64,000 nucleotides of DNA from Bacilli bacterium (GTDB taxonomy: Bacteria > Bacillota_I > Bacilli_A > RF39 > UBA660): assembly GCA_016283935.1 (NCBI GenBank), contig JAEENX010000025.1:1-64000 (forward strand), read 5' to 3'. The translations under genes were made by a program, and so were the position numbers. Of this stretch, positions 33,507 through 43,157 are shown piece after piece (positions within the stretch are counted from its first letter, which is position 1; each line of letters starts with the position of its first letter). The notes beneath the pieces are model-generated. The model saw only the letters and a list, made by a program, of their open reading frames with translations, did no database searches and was not told where the DNA came from.

Positions 33507-36254
33507 ATGAAATTGAATATTAAAGTTACTTCAAAAGATTTAACTGTTTTTATCATATTTTCTGTAATATTATTTTATGTATGTTCAATAACTGTACTTA
33601 ATATTATGTCTATGGTAAATGAAGGCGAATTCGCTGGTTTAAATCCATTTCCTGCATTATTACCTCCATATTTATTATTTACTTTAGTAATATTCTTTTC
33701 TGTTGAAATAGGTATAATTTTAAGCGTAAAAGATACTATCTTTGATATGTCTGATGGTATTGGTTTCTCAATTGGAGAAAAAGAATCTAAAGGATATTCT
33801 AGATGGTTTACTGAAAAAGAAATGAAAAAAGCCTATAAGATTTATAAAGTAGGTGTTAAAGATAAAGATGCTGAACAAGCAGGTGTAGTATTTATCAATG
33901 ATGGTAAGGATATGTGGGTTGATGATTCTGAAAACCATACATTAGTAATTGGTACTACTGGATCTGGTAAAACATCAGCTGTTGTTAATCCTTTGATTTA
34001 TTCTTTAATTAAACATAGAGAATCAATGGTTATAACAGACCCTAAAGGTGAAATTCATGCAGGATTTGCAAATTTACTTAAAGATAGAGGATATAAGATA
34101 GTTGTATTAAACTTCCGTAATCCAAATTTAGGTAATGCGTGGAATCCTTTAACATTACCATATAGATTATATAAAGAAGGTAATGTTGATAAAGCATCAG
34201 AATTAATTGATGACGTTGCATCAAATATTATTAAAGATAAAAAATCTCAAGATCCATTCTGGGAAAATTCATCTGCAGACTACTTTGCAGGTTGTGCTCT
34301 TGGATTAATGGAAGATGGATCAGAAGAAGAATGTAATATTAATTCAATCAACTATATGACTACAGTTGGTGAAGAAAAAATAGGTAGTAAAACATTTATT
34401 CAAGAATATTTCACTATGAAAGGTGAAAATTCAAATGCTTATGTATTTGCATCTAATACTATTAATTCACCTAATGAAACTAAAGGTGGTATTTTAGCAG
34501 TATTTAGATCAAAGATAAGATTATTTGCATCACGTGAACAATTATCTGAAATGTTATCACATTCAGATTTCGATATGGAAATGATTGGTAAAGAACCAAC
34601 AGCTGTATTTATTGTTATACATGATGAAAAGACAACATACCATGCTTTAGCAACAATCTTTGTTAAACAATGTTATGAAACATTAATTGCTGTTGCACAA
34701 GCTAATGGTGGACCACTACCAGTTAGAACAAATTTCATTCTTGATGAGTTTGCGAACATGCCAGCGTTAAAAGACGTTACAACAATGGTAACTGCAGCTC
34801 GTTCAAGACAAATAAGATTCACATTCATCATCCAAAACTTCTCACAATTAAATGAAGTATATGGTAAAGAAGATGCTGAAACAATTAGATCTAACTGTCA
34901 GAACTTAATATATATCTTAACAACTGAGTTATCAGCTCTAGAAGAAATATCTAAGTTATGTGGTGAAGTTAAGAGTAAGAAAGATGATAAGACTGAATCT
35001 CATCCATTAATTACTGTATCTGATTTACAAAAATTAAAGATGAATGAGGTTATTATTTTAAGAAATAGATTACATCCTTTTAAGACTGTATTAAAACAAG
35101 GATTTAATACAGACTGGGGTGATGCAGAATTTGATAAACATGCATCATTTACTGAAAGAGATAAAGTAGAAATTAAATACTTTGATATTAAGAACTTTGT
35201 TACTGTTAGAAAACGTAGTAAAGGTGAAGATATAACTCAATCTAAATCACCATTCGGAGGCGGAAGTCCATTTGGAGGAAGTAGTCCTTTTGGAGGAGGT
35301 TCAAGTCCATTTGGTGGATCAAGTCCATTTGGAGATAATTCGGGTGGAGGCGCAAGAATTCCATCATTTGAAGAATTCATGGCTCAAAGAAATAAAGAAA
35401 AGGCTGAAAGAGCTAAGATGGAACAAAATAAACCTGCAGTACCAAAACCTAACTTTGATATTGATGATTTAGTTAAGAGAATTGATGCTAAGATAGCAGA
35501 ATTAGAAGAAGAACAAAGAAAAGAAGAAGAGGAACAAGCAAGAAAACTTGGTGGTGCACCTGTTGCATCAACTCCTGAAACTCCATTTATTCCTTCTAAA
35601 CCTATAGAAGAAAAGAAAGAAGTTTCTCAACCATTTGTTGAAAAGAAAACATTTGTTGATCCAATCTTGGATGAAGAAGTTCCAATTCCTCCTGAAAATA
35701 ATACAGGTATTAAGACATTTGAAGATATTATTAAACAAACTAATGCTAATATTCCTGATACAAAGAAGGAAGAACCTAAACCAAGTGTAATGATTAATAA
35801 TCCAATTGAAGAAGTTCCAAGTACACCAGTATTTGATACTGATCCAACACCAATCAAAGATGTTGATTCAAGTAGTTTATCTGGTATTGTAGATCCAACT
35901 AATATGACATTTGAGTCATTTATGAATAGTAATGGAGCAAATATTCCAGTTAATAATAATGTTCCAAATAACATTAATATTAATGAAGCTTCAAGTGTTT
36001 CTTCATTTGAAACACCTACAGAACCAATTGCTCCTGATGTACCAACTCAAGTTGTTAATCAAGATACAGTTGTTACACCCGTTATTCATCAACCACAACA
36101 ACAAGTTGTTATTAATACAACAGTTAAGAAACCAATTCAAACTCAAGTACAAGTTGATACTGGTATTAATAATATTAAGGTTGATACTCAATCTCAAGTT
36201 GTTTCACAACCTAAAGACGATGAAGATTTCTTCGATGATTTCTTTGATGAATAA
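33507..36254 (+). CDS. virD4: VirD4/TraG-type coupling ATPase with SPFGG repeats and acidic tail
   Basis: 915 residues. Two N-terminal membrane helices (about 10-32, 48-72), Walker A GTTGSGKTSAV (about 149), DPKGEIHAGF, Walker B FILDEFANMP (about 412) and TFIIQNFSQL: the coupling protein that selects substrates for the channel. The ATPase ends near 565. Then come five SPFGG units, a charged coiled coil (AELEEEQRKEEEEQ), a Pro/Val/Asn-rich disordered region and an extreme acidic end (DEDFFDDFFDE). The tail is where substrate adaptors usually act. SD GAGGGGAT; a TATAAT at 33462-33467 may give it an extra promoter. Confidence 0.92.
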   Translation: MKLNIKVTSKDLTVFIIFSVILFYVCSITVLNIMSMVNEGEFAGLNPFPALLPPYLLFTLVIFFSVEIGIILSVKDTIFDMSDGIGFSIGEKESKGYSRWFTEKEMKKAYKIYKVGVKDKDAEQAGVVFINDGKDMWVDDSENHTLVIGTTGSGKTSAVVNPLIYSLIKHRESMVITDPKGEIHAGFANLLKDRGYKIVVLNFRNPNLGNAWNPLTLPYRLYKEGNVDKASELIDDVASNIIKDKKSQDPFWENSSADYFAGCALGLMEDGSEEECNINSINYMTTVGEEKIGSKTFIQEYFTMKGENSNAYVFASNTINSPNETKGGILAVFRSKIRLFASREQLSEMLSHSDFDMEMIGKEPTAVFIVIHDEKTTYHALATIFVKQCYETLIAVAQANGGPLPVRTNFILDEFANMPALKDVTTMVTAARSRQIRFTFIIQNFSQLNEVYGKEDAETIRSNCQNLIYILTTELSALEEISKLCGEVKSKKDDKTESHPLITVSDLQKLKMNEVIILRNRLHPFKTVLKQGFNTDWGDAEFDKHASFTERDKVEIKYFDIKNFVTVRKRSKGEDITQSKSPFGGGSPFGGSSPFGGGSSPFGGSSPFGDNSGGGARIPSFEEFMAQRNKEKAERAKMEQNKPAVPKPNFDIDDLVKRIDAKIAELEEEQRKEEEEQARKLGGAPVASTPETPFIPSKPIEEKKEVSQPFVEKKTFVDPILDEEVPIPPENNTGIKTFEDIIKQTNANIPDTKKEEPKPSVMINNPIEEVPSTPVFDTDPTPIKDVDSSSLSGIVDPTNMTFESFMNSNGANIPVNNNVPNNININEASSVSSFETPTEPIAPDVPTQVVNQDTVVTPVIHQPQQQVVINTTVKKPIQTQVQVDTGINNIKVDTQSQVVSQPKDDEDFFDDFFDE

Positions 36255-36283
36255 AAAAGGAAAAGTATATTTTCCTTTTTTTT
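36253..36283 (+). terminator. Intrinsic terminator of the type IV secretion operon
   Basis: AAAAAAGGAAAA/TTTTCCTTTTTT, loop GTATA, T8 run. Confidence 0.85.
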
Positions 36284-36320
36284 ATTGTTATTATTTTATA
36301 TAATATTAATGTGATTAAAT

Positions 36321-36911
36321 ATGTTAAGTAGTATAAGTGATTTAAGTTTTTATTTACAAAACTTCCTACTAAGTATTGGTATATGGGGAGGATTATTAGG
36401 TATTCTATTAATAATTGTAGAATCTATTTTACCATGTCTTCCTTTATGTGTTTTTATTACTTTAGTATTTTTAACATTTGGTAATTTAATAGGATTCTTT
36501 ATATGTTGGGGAGCAACAGTTATAGGTTGTTTATTATCATTTACTATATGTAAAAAGCTTAAAGATTGGATGCATAGACATATAAAGAAAAGTAAATATC
36601 ATAAAAAAGTAGATGAGATGATGACTTATATAGGAGATATGAGTGTAGCTAGTTTGGCTATGTTAGTAGCAGTTCCTTTTACACCAGCTTTTGTTGTAAA
36701 TATAGCTGCTGGATTATCAGATATGTCTTATAAAAAATATACATTAGCTATAATAATAGGTAAGTCATTTATGGTTTACTTTTGGGGATATGTCGGAGTT
36801 AATTTAATTGAGTGTTTTACTCATCCAATATATTTAGTAAAAATAATTATCATGGTATTACTTGCTTATGTTTTAGGTAAGATAGTTAATAAATATGTGA
36901 AAGTAGATTAA
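36321..36911 (+). CDS. VTT-domain (DedA/TVP38-like) membrane protein
   Basis: 196 residues, about five hydrophobic segments. ILLIIVESILPCLPLCVF near the start matches the E-x3-P-x2-P entry motif of VTT (SNARE-associated Golgi) proteins. VAVPFTPAFVVNIAAGLSDM matches the second re-entrant motif, where DedA-type proteins keep Arg/Asp residues; here Arg is absent. The family includes lipid scramblases/transporters for undecaprenyl phosphate or phosphatidylethanolamine. It lies upstream of rmuC with a 11-base gap, so probably co-transcribed. Confidence 0.8.
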   Translation: MLSSISDLSFYLQNFLLSIGIWGGLLGILLIIVESILPCLPLCVFITLVFLTFGNLIGFFICWGATVIGCLLSFTICKKLKDWMHRHIKKSKYHKKVDEMMTYIGDMSVASLAMLVAVPFTPAFVVNIAAGLSDMSYKKYTLAIIIGKSFMVYFWGYVGVNLIECFTHPIYLVKIIIMVLLAYVLGKIVNKYVKVD

Positions 36912-36922
36912 GAGGTGTTAAT

Positions 36923-38086
36923 ATGATGGATTATATAATAATTGGTTTATTAGTTGTTACTATTCTTTTATTAATTGCTAATTTATTTAAAAAGAATAAT
37001 AATACAAAAGAGTTAAATGAATTAAAACAAGATTTAATTAAAGAACAAGGCTCTATAAATGAAAATGTTGTTAAAAACTTAGGAGAGTTTTATGCAAACA
37101 TTAATAAAGAATTAGGTAATAATAATACTAGTTTTAGTAAGAATATGAGTGCATTTAAATATGATATGGCTAAAGACTTAAAAGAAGATTTTGAAAAACT
37201 TAATAAGTTAATGGAAGACCGTATAAATATGTTAAATGATAAAGTTAATGAAAAGATTGATAAGAACTTTGAGAAAACTAATAAAACATTTAATGATGTA
37301 TTAGAACGTATTACTAAGATAGATGAAGCTCAAAAGAATATTGATGAATTATCAAAAGATATAGTTAACTTACAATCTGTTTTAACTGATAAAAAAACAA
37401 GAGGTACATTTGGTGAAGTTAACTTAAACTATATTTTAACTTCAGTATTTGGAGAAAAAAGAACAGTATATGATATTCAACATAAGATGTCTAATGGTAA
37501 TATAGCTGATTCTATTATATTTGCACCTGAACCTTTAGGTACAATTTGTATAGATTCTAAATTCCCATTAGAAAACTATGAAAGAATGCTTAATAAGAAG
37601 TTAGAAGCATCTGTTAGAGAACAAGCATTTAAACTATTTAAAACAGATGTTAAAAAACATATTGATGATATAGCATCTAAATATATTATTGAAGGTGAAA
37701 CAGCTGATCAAGCTATCATGTTTATACCAGCTGAAGCAGTATTTGCTGAATTAAATGCATATCATGAAGACTTATTGAGATATGCTTATTCTAAAAAAGT
37801 TTGGATATGTGGTCCAACAACTTTAATGTCTACATTATCAACAATAAGTATGATATTAAAGAACATTGAAAGAGATAAATATACTAAAGTAATTCATGAA
37901 GAATTAAATAAATTAGGTGTTGAATTTAGAAGATATAAAGATAGATGGGATAAGTTATCTAAATCTATTGATTCTGTATCTACAGAAGTTAAAGATATTC
38001 ATACAACAACTGATAAAATATCTAAGAAATTCGAGTCTATTTCAAGTGTTGATATTAAAGAACTTGGATATACTGAGGAAGAGTAA
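36923..38086 (+). CDS. rmuC: RmuC-family DNA recombination protein
   Basis: 387 residues. N-terminal membrane helix (about 4-22), a long coiled coil (about 25-150), then the RmuC nuclease-like domain: RGTFGEVNLNYIL, ADSIIFAPEP, CIDSKFPLENYERM, FIPAEAVFAEL and KVWICGPTTLMSTL. RmuC limits inversions at short repeats in E. coli and has a PD-(D/E)xK-like fold; DSKFP carries the expected acid and Lys. SD GAGGTG. Ends in a terminator; the ftsEX unit follows. Confidence 0.93.
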   Translation: MMDYIIIGLLVVTILLLIANLFKKNNNTKELNELKQDLIKEQGSINENVVKNLGEFYANINKELGNNNTSFSKNMSAFKYDMAKDLKEDFEKLNKLMEDRINMLNDKVNEKIDKNFEKTNKTFNDVLERITKIDEAQKNIDELSKDIVNLQSVLTDKKTRGTFGEVNLNYILTSVFGEKRTVYDIQHKMSNGNIADSIIFAPEPLGTICIDSKFPLENYERMLNKKLEASVREQAFKLFKTDVKKHIDDIASKYIIEGETADQAIMFIPAEAVFAELNAYHEDLLRYAYSKKVWICGPTTLMSTLSTISMILKNIERDKYTKVIHEELNKLGVEFRRYKDRWDKLSKSIDSVSTEVKDIHTTTDKISKKFESISSVDIKELGYTEEE

Positions 38087-38109
38087 AGGTCTAGTAAATA
38101 GACCTTTTT
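38085..38109 (+). terminator. Intrinsic terminator of rmuC
   Basis: AAAGGTCTA/TAGACCTTT, loop GTAAA, then Ts; overlaps the stop codon. Confidence 0.8.
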
Positions 38110-38154
38110 ATATGTAAAAATATATTCAATCCTATATAATTGGACTTGATTTTA

Positions 38155-38163
38155 TGTTATACT
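38155..38163 (+). promoter_or_regulatory. Extended -10 promoter of ftsEX
   Basis: TGTTATACT 25 bases before ftsE, with a second TATAAT at 38135-38140. Confidence 0.5.
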
Positions 38164-38188
38164 TTATATATAAGTAGGGTGATATCTA

Positions 38189-38890
38189 ATGGCATTTATT
38201 GAATTAAATAATGTTTATAAAGTTTATAACAATGGTGTATCTGCTTTAGCTGATGTTAATTTATCTATTGAGAAAGGTGAATTTGTCTTTTTTATAGGTG
38301 AATCTGGATCAGGTAAATCAACACTTACTAAGTTATTATATAGAGAAGAAAAACCAAATCGTGGTTCAGTTATAGTAGGAGGTATAAACGTTGCTAGATT
38401 AAGAAATGGTAATGTTTATAAATTAAGAAGAAAGATTGGTGTAGTATTCCAAGATTTCAAATTATTACCTAAATTAACTGTATATGAAAACGTTGCATAT
38501 CCATTAGAATCATTTGGTTTATCCAAAGCTGAGATTCATGATAAAGTTATCAATGCAATTGAAAGAGTTGGATTAAAAGATAAACTTAGAAGTTTTCCAA
38601 ATCAATTATCAGGTGGAGAACAACAAAGAGTTTGTATAGCTAGAGCTATAGTAAATGATCCTAAATTAATAATATGCGATGAACCTACTGGAGACCTAGA
38701 TCCTAAGTTATCAAGAGAAGTCATGGATGTAATTGAAAAGATTAATAAAGAATTAGGTTCAACTATTATCATGGCTACTCATGATAAAGAAATAGTTAAT
38801 AGAATGAAAAAAAGAGTTATTTGTATACATCAAGGTGTAGTAGTCTCTGATAAAGAAAAAGGAGGTTACGTAGAAAATGAAAGTATTTAG
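38189..38890 (+). CDS. ftsE: Cell division ATP-binding protein FtsE
   Basis: 233-residue ABC ATPase. Walker A GESGSGKSTL, Q-loop VFQDFKLLP, signature LSGGEQQR, Walker B LIICDEPTGDLD and the switch His in MATHDKE are all present. It works with FtsX to transmit ATP hydrolysis at the division site to an extracellular peptidoglycan hydrolase. Overlaps ftsX by 14 bases, so translation is coupled. SD GGTGAT. Confidence 0.96.
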   Translation: MAFIELNNVYKVYNNGVSALADVNLSIEKGEFVFFIGESGSGKSTLTKLLYREEKPNRGSVIVGGINVARLRNGNVYKLRRKIGVVFQDFKLLPKLTVYENVAYPLESFGLSKAEIHDKVINAIERVGLKDKLRSFPNQLSGGEQQRVCIARAIVNDPKLIICDEPTGDLDPKLSREVMDVIEKINKELGSTIIMATHDKEIVNRMKKRVICIHQGVVVSDKEKGGYVENESI

Positions 38891-39773
38891 AATATTAGGT
38901 AAAAGTATAAGAGAAGCTTTTAAATCAATATTTAGAAATTTCTCATTATCAGTTGCATCTATATCATGTACTACAATTACATTGATAATTGTAGCGATAG
39001 CATTACTTGCAACATACAATGTTAATAGTATTACTAAGGAGATAGAAGATGTATTAACAATAGTAGTATTTGTAGATAAGAAAGCTACTGAAGATGAAAT
39101 AAAAGAATTAAGTAATAAGATTTATGCAACAGATAATGTTGATAAAGATAACACAGTATATAATTCAAAAGAAAAGTTAAAGGAAGATTTATCACAAGAT
39201 GAAAAGATGAAAGTATTATTAGATACTGTAGATGAAAATCCTTTACAAGCTACATTTGTTGTTAAAGTTACAGATGTTAAACATTTAACTGAAACAGCAG
39301 AAAAATTTAAAACATATGATAAAGTAGCTAATGTTAAATATGGTGAATCATTAGTTAATAAATTATTAAGAGTATTTAGTATTATAAGAAATGGATGTGT
39401 AGTAGCTGTAGTTGCTTTAATACTTGTTACAGCATTCTTAATAGCTAATACAATTAAAATAACAATATTCTCAAGAAGAACTGAAATAGGAATTATGAGA
39501 TTAGTTGGTACAAGTAATACAGTTATTAAATTACCTTTCTTAATTGAAGGTTTTGTATTAGGTGTAATTGGATCAATTATTCCAATCCTTTTAACTATAT
39601 ATGGATATACATTCTTATATGATTATTCAGGTGGAAACTTATTTACTGAATTAGTAGTATTAGTTAAACCAGCTGAAATAGTATATAGTTCTTCACTTGT
39701 ACTATTAATAGTAGGTGGAGTTGTTGGAATGTTCGGTTCTGTTAGAGCTGTAAGAAAGTTCTTAAAGGTGTAA
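38877..39773 (+). CDS. ftsX: Cell division membrane protein FtsX
   Basis: 298 residues: four membrane helices (about 20-45, 170-195, 220-245, 268-290) and an outer domain (about 50-165) between the first two, which in other species binds and activates a coiled-coil hydrolase. RRTEIGIMRLVGTS is the conserved cytoplasmic coupling segment. The next gene, one base away, encodes that likely hydrolase partner. Confidence 0.95.
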   Translation: MKVFRILGKSIREAFKSIFRNFSLSVASISCTTITLIIVAIALLATYNVNSITKEIEDVLTIVVFVDKKATEDEIKELSNKIYATDNVDKDNTVYNSKEKLKEDLSQDEKMKVLLDTVDENPLQATFVVKVTDVKHLTETAEKFKTYDKVANVKYGESLVNKLLRVFSIIRNGCVVAVVALILVTAFLIANTIKITIFSRRTEIGIMRLVGTSNTVIKLPFLIEGFVLGVIGSIIPILLTIYGYTFLYDYSGGNLFTELVVLVKPAEIVYSSSLVLLIVGGVVGMFGSVRAVRKFLKV

Positions 39774-39774
39774 T

Positions 39775-40968
39775 ATGAAAAAGAAAGTATTAATAACAAT
39801 TTTAATTATATGTTTATTAATTCTTCCTGTTACTCCAATTAGTGCTGGTTCCAAGGCTAGAACTTTAAAAGAATTAAGATCAGAATTACAACAATTAAAA
39901 AATAAAAAGACTAGCACAGCTAATAAAAAACAACAAACTAAAAATCAAATTTCTTCAGCTAAAAATAATATAGCTAATAATCAAAATGAAATCATAGATA
40001 ATCAACAAAAAGCTATTGATGCTACAAATGAAATAGCAGTATTAGAAGAAGAAATTAAAAATGGTAAAGAAGAATTATCAAACTTAATTGAAACTTATCA
40101 AGTAGCAAACGGAGATAATATTTATCTTGAATATATATTTGAAGCTTCATCTTATGAAGATTTAGTATATAGATATGCTATCATGGAGCAAATATTAAAT
40201 GCTCAAAATGAAAAAATAGAAAATTGGTCTGATAAGGTTAAAAAAGATGAAGAATTAAAAGTTGAACTTGCTAACAGGGAAGTTGAACTTAATAATCAAA
40301 TTAGTAGTTTGAATAAAAATATTGATGATTTAGGAGATAAACTTGCTGAATTAGATGAATTAACAATGGATATTAATGATGAAATTCAATCTACACAAGA
40401 TTTAATTAATTATTATGTTAGTATTGGATGTTCTGAAACTGAAGATCTAGATGCTTGTGTATCAGTTAAAGGTGATACAGGATGGACTAGACCATTATAT
40501 AAAGGTAAAATAACTTCATATTTTGGTTATAGAACAGATCCTATTACGGGAAGAGCTCAAAGTTTCCATAGTGGTACTGATATTGGTGGAAATAGTGAAG
40601 GTACTAATGTTTATGCAGCTGCCAATGGTACTGTGGGTAAAATAATATATAAAGCTTCATGTGGTGGTAACCAAGTATATGTATGGCATACAATTAATGG
40701 TAAGAGATATACTACATGCTACATGCATTTATTAACAATAAATGTTGGCTTAGGTGCTAAAGTAACTCCTAATACTGTAGTTGGTACAGTAGGTGGTGGA
40801 AGAGGTACTCGTGGATGGGAAAACTGTTCCACTGGTGCACATTTACACTTAGGTATTGGTACAGGATGGTATGGACAAACTTATACATCATATAGTACAT
40901 GGAGAAGTAATTTATTATCTGCAAAAGATGTAATGAAATTACCAACTTCATGGTCATCTAGATATTAG
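39775..40968 (+). CDS. FtsEX-partner coiled-coil M23 peptidoglycan hydrolase (EnvC/PcsB-like)
   Basis: 397 residues. Signal peptide (about 1-24, ending ISA), long coiled coil (about 27-220), then an M23/LytM domain (about 240-385) with SFHSGTDIGG, YTTCYMHL and AHLHLGIG. All Zn and catalytic His/Asp are retained, so unlike E. coli EnvC it should itself be an endopeptidase, as in Gram-positive CwlO-like partners. Its location one base after ftsX supports direct control by FtsEX. Role: splitting septal or side-wall peptidoglycan. Confidence 0.88.
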   Translation: MKKKVLITILIICLLILPVTPISAGSKARTLKELRSELQQLKNKKTSTANKKQQTKNQISSAKNNIANNQNEIIDNQQKAIDATNEIAVLEEEIKNGKEELSNLIETYQVANGDNIYLEYIFEASSYEDLVYRYAIMEQILNAQNEKIENWSDKVKKDEELKVELANREVELNNQISSLNKNIDDLGDKLAELDELTMDINDEIQSTQDLINYYVSIGCSETEDLDACVSVKGDTGWTRPLYKGKITSYFGYRTDPITGRAQSFHSGTDIGGNSEGTNVYAAANGTVGKIIYKASCGGNQVYVWHTINGKRYTTCYMHLLTINVGLGAKVTPNTVVGTVGGGRGTRGWENCSTGAHLHLGIGTGWYGQTYTSYSTWRSNLLSAKDVMKLPTSWSSRY

Positions 40969-40979
40969 GAGGTAAGAAT

Positions 40980-41768
40980 ATGAAAAAAAGAATTATAAGT
41001 GGAGTAATAATGGCTATATTATTGGTTATTATATATGTATGTCCACCTATAGTATTTGATATAGCAGTAGGTATACTTGCTGCTGGTGCTTATTATGAAT
41101 TAACTAAAGTAAGAAAAGATTTAACAATTCCTAATATAATGAAATATATTGGTTTTATATTTTTAATGTTAATAATGTATATGAATATTGATACTATATC
41201 TTATTCATTTGGTATAGATTATACATCTTTAACAATTGGATTTATTATAATGTTTATTCCAACATTATTTATGCCTAAAAAATATAATACTAAAGAAGCT
41301 TTCTATTTAGCTTCAACTTCATTATTCTTAGGTGTTACATTTAATCTATTAGTGCAAACATTTAATTTAAATAAAGTTATATTAGTTTGGTTAATATTAA
41401 TTGCTTGTTCAACTGATATTTTTGCATTATTTGGTGGTATGTTAATTGGTAAACATAAGCTTACTCCAATTAGCCCAAAGAAAACTATTGAAGGAAGTAT
41501 AACTGGATTAATAGTAGCAGTTATAGTTGGAACATTCTTCTATTTAATATTTATTAATAAAGAAGTTAGTATTCCAGTTATTATGTTAGTTACTGCAGTA
41601 CTTTCATGTGCTGGTCAAATGGGAGATTTATTCTTCTCACTTATTAAGAGAGAAAATGAAGTAAAAGATTATAGCCATTTAATTCCAGGACATGGTGGTA
41701 TTTTAGATAGAATTGATAGTACAGTATTTATATTATTATTTTATATAGTACTATCTAGATTCTTATAG
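40980..41768 (+). CDS. cdsA: Phosphatidate cytidylyltransferase
   Basis: 262-residue polytopic enzyme making CDP-diacylglycerol from phosphatidate and CTP. The C-terminal signature SLIKRENEVKDYSHLIPGHG plus GILDRID matches the CDP-alcohol cytidylyltransferase pattern exactly. About seven membrane helices. SD AGGAGG. Eleven bases before rseP; the usual uppS and dxr neighbours are absent. Confidence 0.95.
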   Translation: MKKRIISGVIMAILLVIIYVCPPIVFDIAVGILAAGAYYELTKVRKDLTIPNIMKYIGFIFLMLIMYMNIDTISYSFGIDYTSLTIGFIIMFIPTLFMPKKYNTKEAFYLASTSLFLGVTFNLLVQTFNLNKVILVWLILIACSTDIFALFGGMLIGKHKLTPISPKKTIEGSITGLIVAVIVGTFFYLIFINKEVSIPVIMLVTAVLSCAGQMGDLFFSLIKRENEVKDYSHLIPGHGGILDRIDSTVFILLFYIVLSRFL

Positions 41769-41779
41769 GAGGTTAATAT

Positions 41780-43096
41780 ATGGCAACAAAGAAAAAAGAA
41801 GATGAAGTAAAAAAGACTAAAGCAACTAAAGTAACTAAAAAAGAAAAAGAAATAAAAGAAGAAGTTAAAAGAGTAGAAGAAGAAAAAGCTACTCCTTTAG
41901 CTATAGCTGAATTTATAGCTATAATAATTGCAATTATTATTATAGAAGTATTTTTTCAAGGTTCAGTTATTTGTAATATAGTAACATTACTATTAATGTT
42001 AACTGTATTAATAACTGTTCATGAATGGGGACATTTTATAATGTCTAAGAAATTTGGTGTTCATGTATATGAATTTGCTATAGGTATGGGACCAAAGATT
42101 TTAGCATTTAGAAGAAAAAATGATCCAACATTATATACAATCAGAGCTTTACCTATAGGTGGTTATAATCAACTTGCAGGTGAAACAGATGAAGATGATG
42201 AAAAGTTAGCTAAAGATAAGTTCTTATGTAATAAACCAAAATATCAAAGACTATTAATTCTTTGTGCTGGTGTTTTTATGAATTTTGTTACAGCTATAGT
42301 ATTCTTATTCATTATTGCATTTGGATGGGGATATACTGAACAAAATAGTTATGTTGGTGAAATAGAATCTAATTCACCAGCTGCAGAAGCAGGAATAGTT
42401 GCAGGAGATAAGATCATTGAATACAATGGTAAGAAAGTATCTACTTGGGATGAAATAACTATTATTGGTGCTTTAAAGAAAGATGTTGAATATAATACAT
42501 ATAAAGTTCAACATGAAGATGGAAGTGAACAAGAATTCAAAATTACTCCAGCTGATTATGTTGTATATGAAAATAAGTATTATAGAGTAACAACTGATAA
42601 TACAAAAGAACAAATTGCAGAAGAATTAAATGTTTCTGTTGATCAATTAGAAGATGCCAAAATAATTGGTATTAGTCAATCAAATAAAAGATATACTGGA
42701 TTTGTTAATGCTTTAAAATATGCATTTACTAAATTTTGGTCATTAACAAAATTATTATTATTAACTTTAGGATATTTATTTACCGGTAAACTTGGACTAT
42801 CTGCTTTAAGTGGACCTGTTGGTATGTATAAAGTAGTAGGAGAAGTTGCTAAGTTTGGTATTGCTAATGTTATTTATTTAACTGCATATCTTTCAATTAA
42901 CTTAGGAGTAATTAATATATTACCATTCCCAGCATTTGATGGAGGTCATGTAGTATTCTTAGCAATTGAAGCTATTACTAAAAAGAAAGTTAGTCCTAAT
43001 GTAGAAAATATTTTCCATATGATTGGATTTATAATTATTTTCTTATTAATGATAATTGTTACAGGACATGATATTTGGAGCCTATTTAATAAATAG
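41780..43096 (+). CDS. rseP: RseP/RasP-type site-2 membrane metalloprotease
   Basis: 438 residues. A Lys/Glu-rich cytoplasmic extension of about 35 residues precedes the first helix, which is unusual. Then zinc site VHEWGHF (about 80), YEFAIGMGPK, PIGGYNQLAG, a PDZ domain (about 185-275) with SPAAEAGIVAGDKI, and the third Zn ligand in NILPFPAFDGGH (about 376). M50B intramembrane protease cleaving anti-sigma factors or signal-peptide remnants. Co-transcribed with cdsA, a common pairing. Confidence 0.94.
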   Translation: MATKKKEDEVKKTKATKVTKKEKEIKEEVKRVEEEKATPLAIAEFIAIIIAIIIIEVFFQGSVICNIVTLLLMLTVLITVHEWGHFIMSKKFGVHVYEFAIGMGPKILAFRRKNDPTLYTIRALPIGGYNQLAGETDEDDEKLAKDKFLCNKPKYQRLLILCAGVFMNFVTAIVFLFIIAFGWGYTEQNSYVGEIESNSPAAEAGIVAGDKIIEYNGKKVSTWDEITIIGALKKDVEYNTYKVQHEDGSEQEFKITPADYVVYENKYYRVTTDNTKEQIAEELNVSVDQLEDAKIIGISQSNKRYTGFVNALKYAFTKFWSLTKLLLLTLGYLFTGKLGLSALSGPVGMYKVVGEVAKFGIANVIYLTAYLSINLGVINILPFPAFDGGHVVFLAIEAITKKKVSPNVENIFHMIGFIIIFLLMIIVTGHDIWSLFNK

Positions 43097-43105
43097 GCTT
43101 CTTTT
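43079..43105 (+). terminator. Intrinsic terminator of cdsA-rseP
   Basis: AGCCTATTT/AAATAGGCT, loop AAT, interrupted T run; the stop codon is in the right arm. Confidence 0.65.
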
Positions 43106-43157
43106 ATTTTGTAAATAAATATGGTAAAATACTTATATAGAATAAGAGGTGTTGAAA

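Noticed and set aside
22433-36283. Reading the type IV locus as an integrated conjugative element
   Set aside because: No integrase, relaxase, excisionase or flanking direct repeats seen in the window; housekeeping genes border it directly on both sides. It remains possible if missing parts lie elsewhere.
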